Positions 7,477 to 16,845 of a stretch of 64,000 nt of DNA are shown here, in pieces. The first letter of the stretch is position 1. Each line of letters begins with the position of its first letter. The notes under the pieces are model-generated. The model was not told the DNA's origin, did no database searches, and saw nothing but the letters and a program-made list of their open reading frames with translations. The position numbers were made by a program, and so were the translations under genes. Source of the stretch: UBA6772 sp965183875 (lineage in GTDB: Bacteria; Bacteroidota; Bacteroidia; Flavobacteriales; UBA7430); NCBI GenBank assembly GCA_965183875.1, contig CBCYMK010000028.1, positions 124,001 through 188,000 on the forward strand, read 5' to 3'.

Positions 7477-8085
7477 CTATAGTTTGTCTTTTACAAGCGC
7501 ATTGGTTTTGTCAATGAAATTTAGGATTTCTAATTTCCCTAAACCGCTTTCTGCAGAACTCATAAACGACTGTGGTACTTCCTCCCAGGTTTTAAGCATT
7601 TCTGTTTTGTATTTAGAAAGGTTTTTGTTCAGTTGTGAGCTAGATAGTTTATCCATTTTAGTAAATACGATTACAAATGGAATCCCTTTATTACCCAACC
7701 ATTCCATAAACAGCATGTCTATTTTTTGTGGCTCATGACGTGAGTCAACCAAAACAAAAGTGCAGATTAAGTTTTCGCGATTTTCTAAGTACTCATAGAT
7801 GAACTTAGCGAATATTGAGCGGTCTTTTTTAGATACTTTTGCATAGCCATAACCTGGTAAATCAACTAAAAACCAATTATTATTAATCTTAAAATGATTA
7901 ATTAATTGAGTCTTTCCAGGTTTACCAGAAGTCTTTGCAAGTGACTTCCTATTCGTCAACATATTAATAAGCGACGATTTACCTACGTTAGATCTCCCAA
8001 TAAAGGCATATTCAGGAATACGTTCTTTAGGACATTTTTCAATGTCTGTATTACTGATAACAAATTCAGCATTGTTAATTTTCAT
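7477..8085 (-). CDS. engB: Ribosome biogenesis GTP-binding protein EngB/YsxC
   Basis: 202 residues with the G-protein motifs of the TrmE-Era-EngA-EngB superfamily: G1 GRSNVGKSS at 30-38, G3 DLPGYG at 75-80, G4 TKMD near 142 and G5 SSAE. EngB is a small essential GTPase that assists assembly of the large ribosomal subunit. It lies 1 base downstream of the alpha/beta hydrolase gene, so they form a two-gene operon read leftward; the IS3-family element lies just beyond its 3' end. Confidence 0.95.
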   Translation of the reverse strand: MKINNAEFVISNTDIEKCPKERIPEYAFIGRSNVGKSSLINMLTNRKSLAKTSGKPGKTQLINHFKINNNWFLVDLPGYGYAKVSKKDRSIFAKFIYEYLENRENLICTFVLVDSRHEPQKIDMLFMEWLGNKGIPFVIVFTKMDKLSSSQLNKNLSKYKTEMLKTWEEVPQSFMSSAESGLGKLEILNFIDKTNALVKDKL

Positions 8086-8086
8086 C

Positions 8087-8845
8087 CTAGTGTCTTTTCA
8101 GCCATTCAACGCAAGTATTGGCAAAATCAATCGGATGTTCCATCATTGGAGCGTGCCCGCATTTTTCAAACCAAAATAATTCAGAATCAGGGAATAATTT
8201 ATGAAATTCATCCGCTACTTCTGGTGGTGTAACAGTATCGTTTTTACCCCATAGTAAGCATACTGGTAGGTTCATGTTCGGTACATCCTTAGTCATATTA
8301 TGACGTATTGCAGACTTAGCAATCGCTAATATTCGAATGATTTTATCTCTAGAATTAACCGATTCAAAAACTTCGTCTACCAATTCTTTAGTTGCCACTG
8401 CTGGATCGTAAAATACAGCCTCCGTTTTTTCTTTAATGTAATTATAGTCTTCTCGGCGTGGAAAAGTATCGCCCATCGCTTTTTCGTACAAACCAGATGA
8501 ACCAGTTAACATGAGGTTTTTAACTAAAGTAGGGTTGTTTTTTGTGTATATCAATCCTACATGCCCCCCAAGAGAGTTTCCCAATAAAGTCACATCTTTT
8601 AAGTCTAAATCGGTAATGAATTTCTCTAAAAATCTAGAAATTCCTTTAGCGCTAGTTCTTAACAAAGGTAGTGTGTATATAGGAAGGGATGGGATTACAA
8701 CGCGGTAACCAGCCTCTGCTATTATTCTCGATGTTTTTTCGAAATTACTTAAAGCACCCATTAAGCCATGTAAGAAAATTATTACAGGACCTTCTCCAAT
8801 GGTTACGTATTCGTATGTGCCATCTTTTATTATTTCGTACTTCAT
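8087..8845 (-). CDS. Alpha/beta hydrolase
   Basis: 252 residues from the preferred ATG at 8845 (MKYEIIKDG). It shows the oxyanion HGLMG at about 26-30, the nucleophile elbow GNSLGG with Ser91, a WGKNDTVTPP acid loop and the catalytic His in CGHAPMMEHP, all typical of MhpC/PldB-type hydrolases. The substrate is unknown. A longer frame starts at 8908, but a TATTTTTG -7 element at 8864-8871 lies between the two candidate starts and favours the shorter one. It is followed immediately by engB. Confidence 0.85.
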   Translation of the reverse strand: MKYEIIKDGTYEYVTIGEGPVIIFLHGLMGALSNFEKTSRIIAEAGYRVVIPSLPIYTLPLLRTSAKGISRFLEKFITDLDLKDVTLLGNSLGGHVGLIYTKNNPTLVKNLMLTGSSGLYEKAMGDTFPRREDYNYIKEKTEAVFYDPAVATKELVDEVFESVNSRDKIIRILAIAKSAIRHNMTKDVPNMNLPVCLLWGKNDTVTPPEVADEFHKLFPDSELFWFEKCGHAPMMEHPIDFANTCVEWLKRH

Positions 8846-8863
8846 AAGTGTTATTTTACTCGG

Positions 8864-8871
8864 CAAAAATA
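8864..8871 (-). promoter_or_regulatory. candidate -7 promoter element for hydrolase-engB
   Basis: TATTTTTG on the minus strand, 18 bases before the ATG at 8845. No convincing -33 box. Confidence 0.4.
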
Positions 8872-9013
8872 ATGAATAAATATTTATTTCATCCATGATG
8901 ATTCTCACACCTCAAATTATTTATTACTTTTTTTATTTATAGCCTGTATTTCCTCCTCACTTTCTCTCCTAAGTGTTCTTATTTGCTTGATTTTGAGTAA
9001 AGTTATTAACATA

Positions 9014-9039
9014 GTGGTAGAATGTGGTAAAAAGTGGTA
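9014..9039 (+). promoter_or_regulatory. MraZ operator: three GTGGTA direct repeats
   Basis: GTGGTA occurs at 9014-9019, 9024-9029 and 9034-9039, an exact 10-bp period, directly upstream of mraZ. MraZ proteins of other phyla bind arrays of short G-rich direct repeats with this spacing (TGGG repeats in E. coli, AAAGTG repeats in mollicutes) and control their own operon; here the boxes occupy the region where a -33 element would lie. Confidence 0.75.
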
Positions 9040-9047
9040 TATATTTG
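9040..9047 (+). promoter_or_regulatory. -7 promoter element of the division/cell-wall cluster
   Basis: TATATTTG fits TAnnTTTG, abuts the last MraZ box, and would start transcription about 20 bases before the mraZ GTG. There is no TTTG at the -33 position. Confidence 0.55.
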
Positions 9048-9073
9048 TATTCAAATAAAATTACCCTTAAAAA

Positions 9074-9535
9074 GTGAAGAATTTAATCGGAATGTACGAG
9101 TGTAGAGCAGATGCTAAAGGGCGTTTGATGCTACCTTCTGGTCTTAAAAAGCAGCTTGCTGCTGAGCTAGAAGAAGGCTTCGTGTTGAAACGTTCTGTTT
9201 TTAGCCCTTGTTTAGAGCTCCATCCTATGGCTGAGTGGAATTTGGTAATGGCCGATGTAAACAAATTAAATCGCTTTGTAAAAAAGAACAACGATTTTGT
9301 AAGGAGGTTTACCGCAGGTGTTAGAATGGTTGCTGTAGATAGTACAGCAAGGATTCAAATACCAAAAGACCTGATCAATTTTGCGGGTATAGAGAAGCAA
9401 ATTGTATTGGCTTCTGTAGGTAATATTGTTGAGCTTTGGGATAAAGATAAATACGAGGAGGCGGTTAGCGACCAATCTATAGATTTTGGATTACTAGCTG
9501 AAGAAGTAATGGGTGATACAGAAAAAACAGAATAA
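9074..9535 (+). CDS. mraZ: Transcriptional regulator MraZ
   Basis: 153 residues with two SpoVT/AbrB-like half domains, each showing the family core: DAKGRLMLP near residue 14 and DSTARIQIPKDL near residue 90. MraZ forms a ring-shaped DNA-binding oligomer that regulates the division and cell-wall cluster it heads. The start is a GTG (GTG AAG AAT TTA ATC GGA); the next ATG would remove the first beta strand. Its predicted operator lies 35-60 bases upstream. Confidence 0.94.
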   Translation: MKNLIGMYECRADAKGRLMLPSGLKKQLAAELEEGFVLKRSVFSPCLELHPMAEWNLVMADVNKLNRFVKKNNDFVRRFTAGVRMVAVDSTARIQIPKDLINFAGIEKQIVLASVGNIVELWDKDKYEEAVSDQSIDFGLLAEEVMGDTEKTE

Positions 9536-9538
9536 AAA

Positions 9539-10438
9539 ATGAGTGAATACCACGATCCTGTATTGTTGAATGAATGTTTGGATGGTTTAAATGTCAATCC
9601 AAAAGGGACTTATGTAGATGTAACTTTTGGTGGGGGTGGTCACTCTAGAGAAATTATTTCTAAATTATCTGAAGGTCATTTATATGCATTCGACCAAGAT
9701 GATGATGCGTTAAAAAACGAGCTCGAAGACGATAGGTTCACCTTAATAAATGCGAATTTCAGGTATTTAAAAAGTTCTTTGAGGATGTATGGTGTAAAAG
9801 AGATCGATGGTTTATTGGCCGATTTAGGCGTTTCATCCCATCAGTTTGATGTTCCAGACAGAGGTTTCTCTACTCGCTTCGAAGCAGATTTAGATATGCG
9901 AATGGATCAAAACTCTACTTTAAATGCCTACAAGGTAATAAACGAGTACGAGCAAGAAGATTTGCGAAATATACTAAAGCTCTATGGAGAGCTTAAAAGA
10001 CCTGGTACTGTAGCTAGAGTAATTTGTGAGGCTAGGGTAGATAAGCCTATTACTACAGTAAATGAGTTAAAAGACTTATTAAAGCCTTTAACTCCGGCAA
10101 TGTTGGAAAATAAATTTTTCGCTCAAGTCTTTCAAGCAGTAAGGATTGAAGTAAACGATGAGCTAAATGTGTTAAGAGAAATGCTTTCTCAGGCACAAGA
10201 GGTATTAAAGCCTGGTGGTCGTTTGGTAGTGATTTCTTACCACTCTTTAGAAGATAGATTGGTTAAGAACTTAATTCAAAAAGGGAATTTTGAAGGAGAG
10301 CTTGAACAAGATTTCTATGGAAATAAATTATTGAGTTTTAAGAAAATTAGTAGAAAACCAATTTTGCCTACTCAAGAAGAAATTAAAAGAAATAACCGAG
10401 CTAGGAGCGCTAAACTTAGGGTGGCAGAAAAATTATGA
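9539..10438 (+). CDS. rsmH: 16S rRNA (cytosine(1402)-N(4))-methyltransferase
   Basis: 299 residues of the MraW/RsmH family: HDPVLLNE at the N-terminus, SAM-binding DVTFGGGGHS at about 27-36, LADLGVSSHQ, and the C-terminal YHSLEDRLVK. It methylates N4 of C1402 in the 16S rRNA decoding site. It starts 3 bases after mraZ, second gene of the cluster as in most bacteria. Confidence 0.96.
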   Translation: MSEYHDPVLLNECLDGLNVNPKGTYVDVTFGGGGHSREIISKLSEGHLYAFDQDDDALKNELEDDRFTLINANFRYLKSSLRMYGVKEIDGLLADLGVSSHQFDVPDRGFSTRFEADLDMRMDQNSTLNAYKVINEYEQEDLRNILKLYGELKRPGTVARVICEARVDKPITTVNELKDLLKPLTPAMLENKFFAQVFQAVRIEVNDELNVLREMLSQAQEVLKPGGRLVVISYHSLEDRLVKNLIQKGNFEGELEQDFYGNKLLSFKKISRKPILPTQEEIKRNNRARSAKLRVAEKL

Positions 10439-10442
10439 AAAC

Positions 10443-10790
10443 GTGACTAAGTCAAATTGGAAAAAACTGTTTGAAGTAGTGAGAAGACTATCTATTGGTT
10501 ACTTCTCTGCATCCCTTAGCTCCAAAAGTTTGTTTGTTACCTCATGGCGTATGATTTTATTTGTTTCTAGCCTGGCTGTTATAGTAATATACAGCTCACA
10601 TAGAGTAGATCAAAAAGTATTTAAACTTAGTAAGCTTAACGAAGAGTTGAAAGATTTGCGCTCGAAGCATATAGATATGCGTACTCAATTAATGTCTTTA
10701 AGTAAAACGACAAAAGTTGCTCAAAGGGTTGAGTATATGGGGCTATTTGAAGCTCTTGATGCGCCATTCGAAATAAAATCTCAGCACTAG
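10443..10790 (+). CDS. ftsL: FtsL-like cell division protein
   Basis: 115 residues with a short basic cytoplasmic N-terminus, one transmembrane segment at about 37-54 (MILFVSSLAVIVIYSSH) and a short periplasmic coiled coil, the topology of FtsL. Sequence conservation in this family is weak; the position between rsmH and ftsI is the main support. FtsL bridges FtsQ/FtsB with FtsWI in the divisome. The start is a GTG 4 bases after rsmH. Confidence 0.82.
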   Translation: MTKSNWKKLFEVVRRLSIGYFSASLSSKSLFVTSWRMILFVSSLAVIVIYSSHRVDQKVFKLSKLNEELKDLRSKHIDMRTQLMSLSKTTKVAQRVEYMGLFEALDAPFEIKSQH

Positions 10791-10792
10791 TA

Positions 10793-12853
10793 ATGACAGA
10801 AAAGAAGTCCATATTTGTTCGCGTAATGCTTATTAGTTCGCTAATAGTAATCGCTGCTGTGGTAATCTTTGTAGAACTATTATTAGTGCAGTTTAACATG
10901 AAAGGTAGCTTAGGACAAAATGATCCTATTATAGCCTTAAGAGAAGTCCCATCTCCAAGAGGGAATATTTACGATATCAAAGGAAATCTATTGGCTACAT
11001 CAATGCCGGTGTATAAAATTGCTATAGATGCTACCCAAGCTTCCGATACCTTATTTGCTAATAATTATCGCGCTTTAGCCACTGGGCTTTCAGATATTTT
11101 TGGCGACTTATCTCCCTCTGAATATGCTACGAAGCTGCGCGATGCTCGAAGAAATAACAAACAATATTTGGCCCTGCAGTCAGGAGTACGCTATTCTGAA
11201 CTTCAAGAAGTAAAAAAATTACCCATCCTAAAACGCGGTCGTTATAAAGGTGGGTTTGTGTATACCCAAAATAGTAATAGGACTAAGCCTTTTGGCTATC
11301 TATGTGATAGGACTATTGGTTACGGTCGTAAGGTGAACGATGTAGGGATAGAAAAAGCATACGATGAGCATTTAAAAGGTAAGAGTGGCTTACAGATGCA
11401 ACAGCGTATAAATGGTGGTGTATGGAAGCCTCTAAGTAACGAGCAAGATGTAGAGCCAGAGGTTGGTGCAGATGTGTATTCTACCATAGATATACGAATG
11501 CAAGATATTGCACAAACGGCACTGCTAAGAAGTTTAGAGAAGTATCAAGCCGAGTCTGGTTCTGTAATACTCATGGATGTGAAGACGGGAGCAATTAGAG
11601 CTATTTCTAGTTTGCAACGTACCGATGAAGAGAAGTATGCTGAGAATTTTAATTATGCTTTTGGTGCTGCTTATGAGCCAGGTTCTACTTTTAAATTAGC
11701 CTCTCTGTTAGTTGCTCTAGAAGATGGGAAAGTTGATACTGCTACCATTGTAGATACAAAAAATGGGGTTTTTAAATTCCATGATAAAACAATGAAAGAT
11801 TCCAATTCTCATCGTGGTGGCCATGGGAAAATTAGCCTTGGTAGAGCTTTTGAAGTGTCGTCTAATATTGGTATTGCGCGTACAATTGTAGATATATACG
11901 AAGATAAGCCACAAGAATTTATCGATCGATTAGCTCGCTTAGGGGTGAGTAATAAATTAGATTTTGAACTCTTAGGTGAGGCTGAACCCAAGATTAAAAA
12001 TAGGAGTGATAAATCATGGTCTGGTGTTTCTTTGCCATGGATTTCTTATGGTTATGAGCTAGAAATGAGTGCCCTACAAATTTTAGCCCTTTACAATGCG
12101 GTTGCTAATAATGGTGAGCTGGTAAAGCCTTATTTGGTTGATAGAGTACAGTCTGGTGAGTATGTAGTAACAGAATCCAAATCTGTTGAAATACTAAAGC
12201 CTAGTATCTGTTCTGAGGAGACGATTTCTATTCTTCAAGATCTACTCGAAGGTGTAGTTGAAAAGGGTACTGCCACAAATATATACTCTAAAAAATATAC
12301 GTGTGCCGGTAAAACGGGAACAGCAAAAATTGCGAGTCATGGGTCCTATGGCTCTGAGTATAGAGCTTCTTTTGCAGGGTATTTTCCAGCAGATAAGCCT
12401 AAATATTCTTGTGTTGTAGTGGTTACAAAGCCAAAAAAGGAATTGGGCTTTTATGGAAATGTTGTTGCAGCCCCTGTATTTAGTGAAATTAGAAACCTTC
12501 TGTATGCGGAGGAGTCTATTGAGGTGCCCGAGCTAGTCACTAACGAGTTAGATAAATATGTGGGCTTAGCTCATGAGATAAATTCTATTCATAAAGAATT
12601 AGAATATTCTACAAGAACTCAAACACAATCAAATACTCTTGTACGTTCAGATAAATCTAGTTTTGAGACTGTAGAGATTGAGTCAATGCGAATGCCAGAT
12701 TTAGAGGGAATGAGTTCAATGGATGCACTTTATTTACTCGAAAATATGGGTGTTGATGTACAGCTTTCTGGGAAAGGTAGAGTGCGAAAACAATCTCTAC
12801 CTGCAGGAAGAGAAATACAACAAAATCAAAAAATAACTCTTAGGCTATCGTAA
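10793..12853 (+). CDS. ftsI: Septal peptidoglycan transpeptidase (class B PBP, FtsI/PBP3) with PASTA domain
   Basis: 686 residues: an N-terminal transmembrane anchor at about 12-32, a PBP dimerisation domain (SPRGNIYD near 54), and the transpeptidase with all three active-site motifs, STFK at 298-301, SSN at 356-358 and KTGT at 507-510. A C-terminal PASTA domain occupies about 632-686. It cross-links septal peptidoglycan together with FtsW. The stop overlaps the murE start by one base. Confidence 0.94.
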   Translation: MTEKKSIFVRVMLISSLIVIAAVVIFVELLLVQFNMKGSLGQNDPIIALREVPSPRGNIYDIKGNLLATSMPVYKIAIDATQASDTLFANNYRALATGLSDIFGDLSPSEYATKLRDARRNNKQYLALQSGVRYSELQEVKKLPILKRGRYKGGFVYTQNSNRTKPFGYLCDRTIGYGRKVNDVGIEKAYDEHLKGKSGLQMQQRINGGVWKPLSNEQDVEPEVGADVYSTIDIRMQDIAQTALLRSLEKYQAESGSVILMDVKTGAIRAISSLQRTDEEKYAENFNYAFGAAYEPGSTFKLASLLVALEDGKVDTATIVDTKNGVFKFHDKTMKDSNSHRGGHGKISLGRAFEVSSNIGIARTIVDIYEDKPQEFIDRLARLGVSNKLDFELLGEAEPKIKNRSDKSWSGVSLPWISYGYELEMSALQILALYNAVANNGELVKPYLVDRVQSGEYVVTESKSVEILKPSICSEETISILQDLLEGVVEKGTATNIYSKKYTCAGKTGTAKIASHGSYGSEYRASFAGYFPADKPKYSCVVVVTKPKKELGFYGNVVAAPVFSEIRNLLYAEESIEVPELVTNELDKYVGLAHEINSIHKELEYSTRTQTQSNTLVRSDKSSFETVEIESMRMPDLEGMSSMDALYLLENMGVDVQLSGKGRVRKQSLPAGREIQQNQKITLRLS

Positions 12854-14307
12854 TGAAATTGCTAAAAGACATATTGTATAGAGTAGACCTGGAAGGTATA
12901 GAAGGGAACGTGAATATTGCGATTCCTCATATTTGTTTTGATTCTAGAAAGGTGCAAAAAGACAGTCTTTTTGTGGCCGTAAACGGGAGCCTTTCTAATG
13001 GGCATGAGTTTATAGATAAAGCAATTTCTCTAGGTGCTTTAGCAATAATTTGTGAGCATATACCTGCAGTTAAAAGCCCTGATATAGTTTATGTAAAAGT
13101 GAAGAATTCTGCAGAATCACTGGGTGTTGTAGCGTCTAACTTTTACGATAATCCTTCAGAAAATATAAAGTTAATTGGGGTTACGGGTACAAATGGGAAG
13201 ACTACCGTAGCAACACTACTACACAATTTATTCCAAGCACTAGGTTGTAAAACTGGCTTACTGTCTACAGTAGTTTATAAAATTGGCGCTAAGTCTATTG
13301 CCGCTACACATACTACCCCCGATGCGTTAAGGTTAAACTCTATGCTTCAGGAAATGGTTGTTCAGGGATGCAAGTATTGCTTTATGGAAGTAAGTTCACA
13401 TGCGATCGATCAAGGACGTATTGCAGGCTTAGATTTTGATCTCGCATTATTTACCAATATTAGCCGTGATCACTTAGATTATCATAAAACATTTGATGAA
13501 TATATACATGCCAAAAAGAAGTTCTTTGATGGCTTGAGTGCTAAGGCAGTTGCGATTGTAAATAAAGACGATAAACATGGGAATACCATGTTGCACCATA
13601 CTAAGGCTATCACAAAAACATTTGCTTTACGGTCTATGGCAGACTATAAATGTAAAATTATAGAAAGTCAATTGAGTGGTTTACATCTCAATGTAAATGG
13701 GCAGGATGTATACACCAAGCTCATTGGGAGTTTTAATGCGTCCAATTTACTGTTGACCTATGCTGCCGCTGTAGAATTAGGAGAAGACTCTTTACAGGTG
13801 CTTACTGTATTGTCGGCACTAAATGCTGTAGAGGGAAGGTTTCAGCAATACAAATCTGATTCTGGTATCACAGCAATTGTAGACTATGCACATACTCCAG
13901 ATGCATTAGATAATGTACTAAAAACAATTGCTGACATTCGTTCAGGTAATCAGAAAATTGTTTGCGTAGTGGGCTGTGGTGGCGACAGAGATACAGGGAA
14001 ACGTCCACTTATGGCTTCGGTTGCTTGCGATTGGTCTGATCAAGTAATATTTACTTCAGACAACCCTCGTAGTGAGGATCCTAAGCTCATAATTTCTGAT
14101 ATGAAAAAAGAGCTTTCTGCACAGCAATTAAAAAAAGTGATAAGTCTGGAAGATCGCAACGAAGCTATAAGGTTGGGGATTACCCTCTCCTCTCCAGGAG
14201 ATATCTTACTTATTGCAGGTAAAGGACACGAAAAGTACCAAGAAATTAATGGTGAGCGATTTCCTTTTGATGATTTTGAAATTTTAAAAGCGCATTTAAA
14301 AGACTAA
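12853..14307 (+). CDS. murE: UDP-MurNAc-L-Ala-D-Glu ligase (meso-diaminopimelate adding)
   Basis: 484 residues with the Mur ligase ATP loop TGTNGKTT at 111-118, the central domain (EVSSHAIDQGR) and the C-terminal motif DNPRSEDP. The DNPR motif is the known determinant for meso-diaminopimelate rather than lysine, so the peptidoglycan should be of the DAP type. It adds the third residue of the stem peptide in the cytoplasm. The ATG overlaps the end of ftsI. Confidence 0.96.
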   Translation: MKLLKDILYRVDLEGIEGNVNIAIPHICFDSRKVQKDSLFVAVNGSLSNGHEFIDKAISLGALAIICEHIPAVKSPDIVYVKVKNSAESLGVVASNFYDNPSENIKLIGVTGTNGKTTVATLLHNLFQALGCKTGLLSTVVYKIGAKSIAATHTTPDALRLNSMLQEMVVQGCKYCFMEVSSHAIDQGRIAGLDFDLALFTNISRDHLDYHKTFDEYIHAKKKFFDGLSAKAVAIVNKDDKHGNTMLHHTKAITKTFALRSMADYKCKIIESQLSGLHLNVNGQDVYTKLIGSFNASNLLLTYAAAVELGEDSLQVLTVLSALNAVEGRFQQYKSDSGITAIVDYAHTPDALDNVLKTIADIRSGNQKIVCVVGCGGDRDTGKRPLMASVACDWSDQVIFTSDNPRSEDPKLIISDMKKELSAQQLKKVISLEDRNEAIRLGITLSSPGDILLIAGKGHEKYQEINGERFPFDDFEILKAHLKD

Positions 14308-14310
14308 TAT

Positions 14311-15525
14311 ATGTTGTACTACTTATTTACTTACCTACACGAAACTTTCGACCTTCCGGGGGCAGGAGTGTTTCAGTATATTTCTTTTAGGGCTGCAATG
14401 GCGGTAATAGTTTCCCTGCTGATATCGATGATATTTGGGGGTAAAATCATTAAAATACTAGCTAAGAAACAAGTAGGAGAGAGTATTAGAGATCTAGGTT
14501 TGGCTGGGCAAGTAGAGAAGACAGGTACGCCTACTATGGGAGGGATAATAATTCTAAGTGCTATATTAATCCCTACTTTATTGTTTGCTAAACTAGATAA
14601 TATCTACATAATTCTAATGCTCATTACTACTGTATGGATGGGTTTGATTGGTTTTTTAGACGACTATATCAAGGTGTTTAAGAAAGATAAAGATGGCTTG
14701 GCAGGTAAGTTTAAAATATTAGGTCAAGTTTCATTGGGTCTTATAGTGGGTTCTATACTGTATTTTCATCCTGATGTGGTTATGAGAGAGCAGGTGAAGC
14801 TTGTAGGTGTAGACGCAGAAATAGAATATGTTCAGGTAGACGTAAAGTCGACTATGACTACTATACCATTTGTTAAAAATAATGAATTTGATTACGCTGA
14901 TGTACTCTCATGGGCTGGAGAAAAGGCAGCAGATTGGGCTTGGTTGATTTTTATCCCAATGGTGATTTTTGCTGTTTCAGCGGTCTCTAATGGTGCTAAT
15001 TTGACCGATGGTATTGATGGGCTTGCTACAGGGACCTCGGCTATTATTGGCCTTGTTTTGGCTGTATTTGCCTATGTCTCTGGGAATATAATATTTGCCG
15101 AATATTTAAATATTATGTACATCCCCTATTCAGGAGAGTTAGTGATTTTTATTGGTGCTTTTGTAGGAGCTTGTTTTGGCTTCTTATGGTACAACTCTTA
15201 TCCAGCGCAAGTTTTTATGGGCGATACAGGGAGCTTGGCAATAGGAGCTATTATAGCTGTGTTTGCTATTGCTATCCGCAAAGAACTGCTCATTCCTATA
15301 ATCTGTGGTATTTTCTTTGTTGAAAATTTATCAGTCATATTACAAGTATCCTATTTTAAGTACACAAAGAAAAAATTGGGAGTAGGGAAACGAATATTCC
15401 TAATGTCTCCTTTGCATCACCACTATCAAAAAGCAGGAATGCACGAGAGTAAAATAGTTACTCGTTTTTGGATTGTAGGGATAATGCTGGCTATACTAAG
15501 TTTTGTAACTCTCAAATTGCGCTAA
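14311..15525 (+). CDS. mraY: Phospho-MurNAc-pentapeptide transferase (lipid I synthase)
   Basis: 404 residues, about ten transmembrane helices, with family motifs TPTMGGI, the catalytic GFLDDYIK, SNGANLTDGIDGLA, MGDTGSLA and SPLHHHYQ. It transfers phospho-MurNAc-pentapeptide to undecaprenyl phosphate in the inner membrane. It is longer than the roughly 360-residue E. coli enzyme because of an insertion at about 150-205 (between helices), which is usual in Bacteroidota. Confidence 0.96.
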   Translation: MLYYLFTYLHETFDLPGAGVFQYISFRAAMAVIVSLLISMIFGGKIIKILAKKQVGESIRDLGLAGQVEKTGTPTMGGIIILSAILIPTLLFAKLDNIYIILMLITTVWMGLIGFLDDYIKVFKKDKDGLAGKFKILGQVSLGLIVGSILYFHPDVVMREQVKLVGVDAEIEYVQVDVKSTMTTIPFVKNNEFDYADVLSWAGEKAADWAWLIFIPMVIFAVSAVSNGANLTDGIDGLATGTSAIIGLVLAVFAYVSGNIIFAEYLNIMYIPYSGELVIFIGAFVGACFGFLWYNSYPAQVFMGDTGSLAIGAIIAVFAIAIRKELLIPIICGIFFVENLSVILQVSYFKYTKKKLGVGKRIFLMSPLHHHYQKAGMHESKIVTRFWIVGIMLAILSFVTLKLR

Positions 15526-15527
15526 TT

Positions 15528-16844
15528 ATGATTGTAGTGTTGGGAGCAGGAGAAAGTGGTGTAGGTGCTGCTTTATTAGCCAAAAAGAAAGACTTTGATG
15601 TTTTTGTGAGTGACTTTGGTGCAATTAAAGAATGTTATCTAAAGGAGCTAAACGAAAATGGTATAGAATGGGAACAAGGAGCGCATAGCGAAAGTAAAAT
15701 CTTAGCTGCAACAGCAATTGTTAAAAGTCCGGGTATTCCCGAAACTTTATTGCTGAAAAAAGCGAGAGAAAAGGGTATAGAAGTTCTTTCAGAAATTGAA
15801 TTTGCCTCTAGGTTTTGTACGGGTAAAATTATTGCCGTTACCGGGAGTAATGGAAAAACAACTACCGCTACACTAGTGCACCATCTCCTAAGTGGGGCCA
15901 ATATAGATGTGGCTCTAGCAGGAAATATTGGCGATAGTTTTGCGCGTTGTTTAGCTATAATGGATCACGATTACTGGGTGTTAGAGCTCAGTAGCTTCCA
16001 GCTAGACGATATACATCAGTTTAAGCCGTATATCGCAATTTTATTAAATCTGAGTCCCGATCATTTAGATAGGTATAACGATCAGATGGAAAATTATGTA
16101 GCTGCAAAAATGCGAATTGCTATGAATCAAGATTCAAATGATTTTTTCATTTACTGGAATCAAGACGATTGGATAAAAAAGAATTTACAACTGGTGAATG
16201 CTGTGAAGCTTCCCTTTGGAGAACAAACAGTAACTCAGGGTGCTAGTTTGATAAACGACACTATTGAAATTAATACTAACGGAGAGCAGTTAACTATGAC
16301 AATTCACGAATTAGCCTTACAAGGCAAGCACAATACTTACAACTCTATGGCTGGTGGTATTGCAGCAAAATTAATGGGTATTACCAATGATATAGTTCGC
16401 GAATGTTTAGCGGATTTTGAAAAAATTGAACATCGTTTAGAACCCGTACTCAAGGTTTATGGTGTAGACTATATCAACGACTCTAAAGCTACAAACGTAA
16501 ATGCTACTTGGTATGCGCTAGACAGTATGTCTAAGTCTGTGGTTTGGGTATGTGGTGGTGTTGATAAGGGTAATAATTACGATGAGCTTTTGCCTTTAGT
16601 TAAAGAAAAAGTAAAGGCTATTGTTTGCTTGGGTGCTGATAATTCAAAAATAATCGCAGCTTTTGGTGATGTTGTAGAAATTATAGAAGATACTTCTTCG
16701 ATGAAGTCTGCAGTTAAAACAGCTTATAAATTGGCACAAAAAGGCGATGCGGTATTGTTGTCTCCTGCCTGTGCTAGTTTCGATTTATTTAACAGCTATG
16801 AGGATCGCGGTCGTCAGTTTAAAAAACAAATAAGACTTTTATAA
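15528..16844 (+). CDS. murD: UDP-N-acetylmuramoylalanine--D-glutamate ligase
   Basis: 438 residues from the ATG at 15528 (MIVVLGAGESGVG), 2 bases after mraY. A longer frame from 15468 would overlap mraY and add 20 residues without homology, so I rejected it. Motifs: the N-terminal UDP-binding Rossmann loop, the ATP loop TGSNGKTT at 105-112, ELSSFQLD and DSKATN. It adds D-glutamate to UDP-MurNAc-L-Ala. Confidence 0.95.
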   Translation: MIVVLGAGESGVGAALLAKKKDFDVFVSDFGAIKECYLKELNENGIEWEQGAHSESKILAATAIVKSPGIPETLLLKKAREKGIEVLSEIEFASRFCTGKIIAVTGSNGKTTTATLVHHLLSGANIDVALAGNIGDSFARCLAIMDHDYWVLELSSFQLDDIHQFKPYIAILLNLSPDHLDRYNDQMENYVAAKMRIAMNQDSNDFFIYWNQDDWIKKNLQLVNAVKLPFGEQTVTQGASLINDTIEINTNGEQLTMTIHELALQGKHNTYNSMAGGIAAKLMGITNDIVRECLADFEKIEHRLEPVLKVYGVDYINDSKATNVNATWYALDSMSKSVVWVCGGVDKGNNYDELLPLVKEKVKAIVCLGADNSKIIAAFGDVVEIIEDTSSMKSAVKTAYKLAQKGDAVLLSPACASFDLFNSYEDRGRQFKKQIRLL

Positions 16845-16845
16845 A

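Noticed and set aside
15468..15527. Upstream extension of murD from a start at 15468
   Set aside because: It would overlap mraY by 58 bases and add residues without similarity; the ATG at 15528 begins the conserved Rossmann strand.
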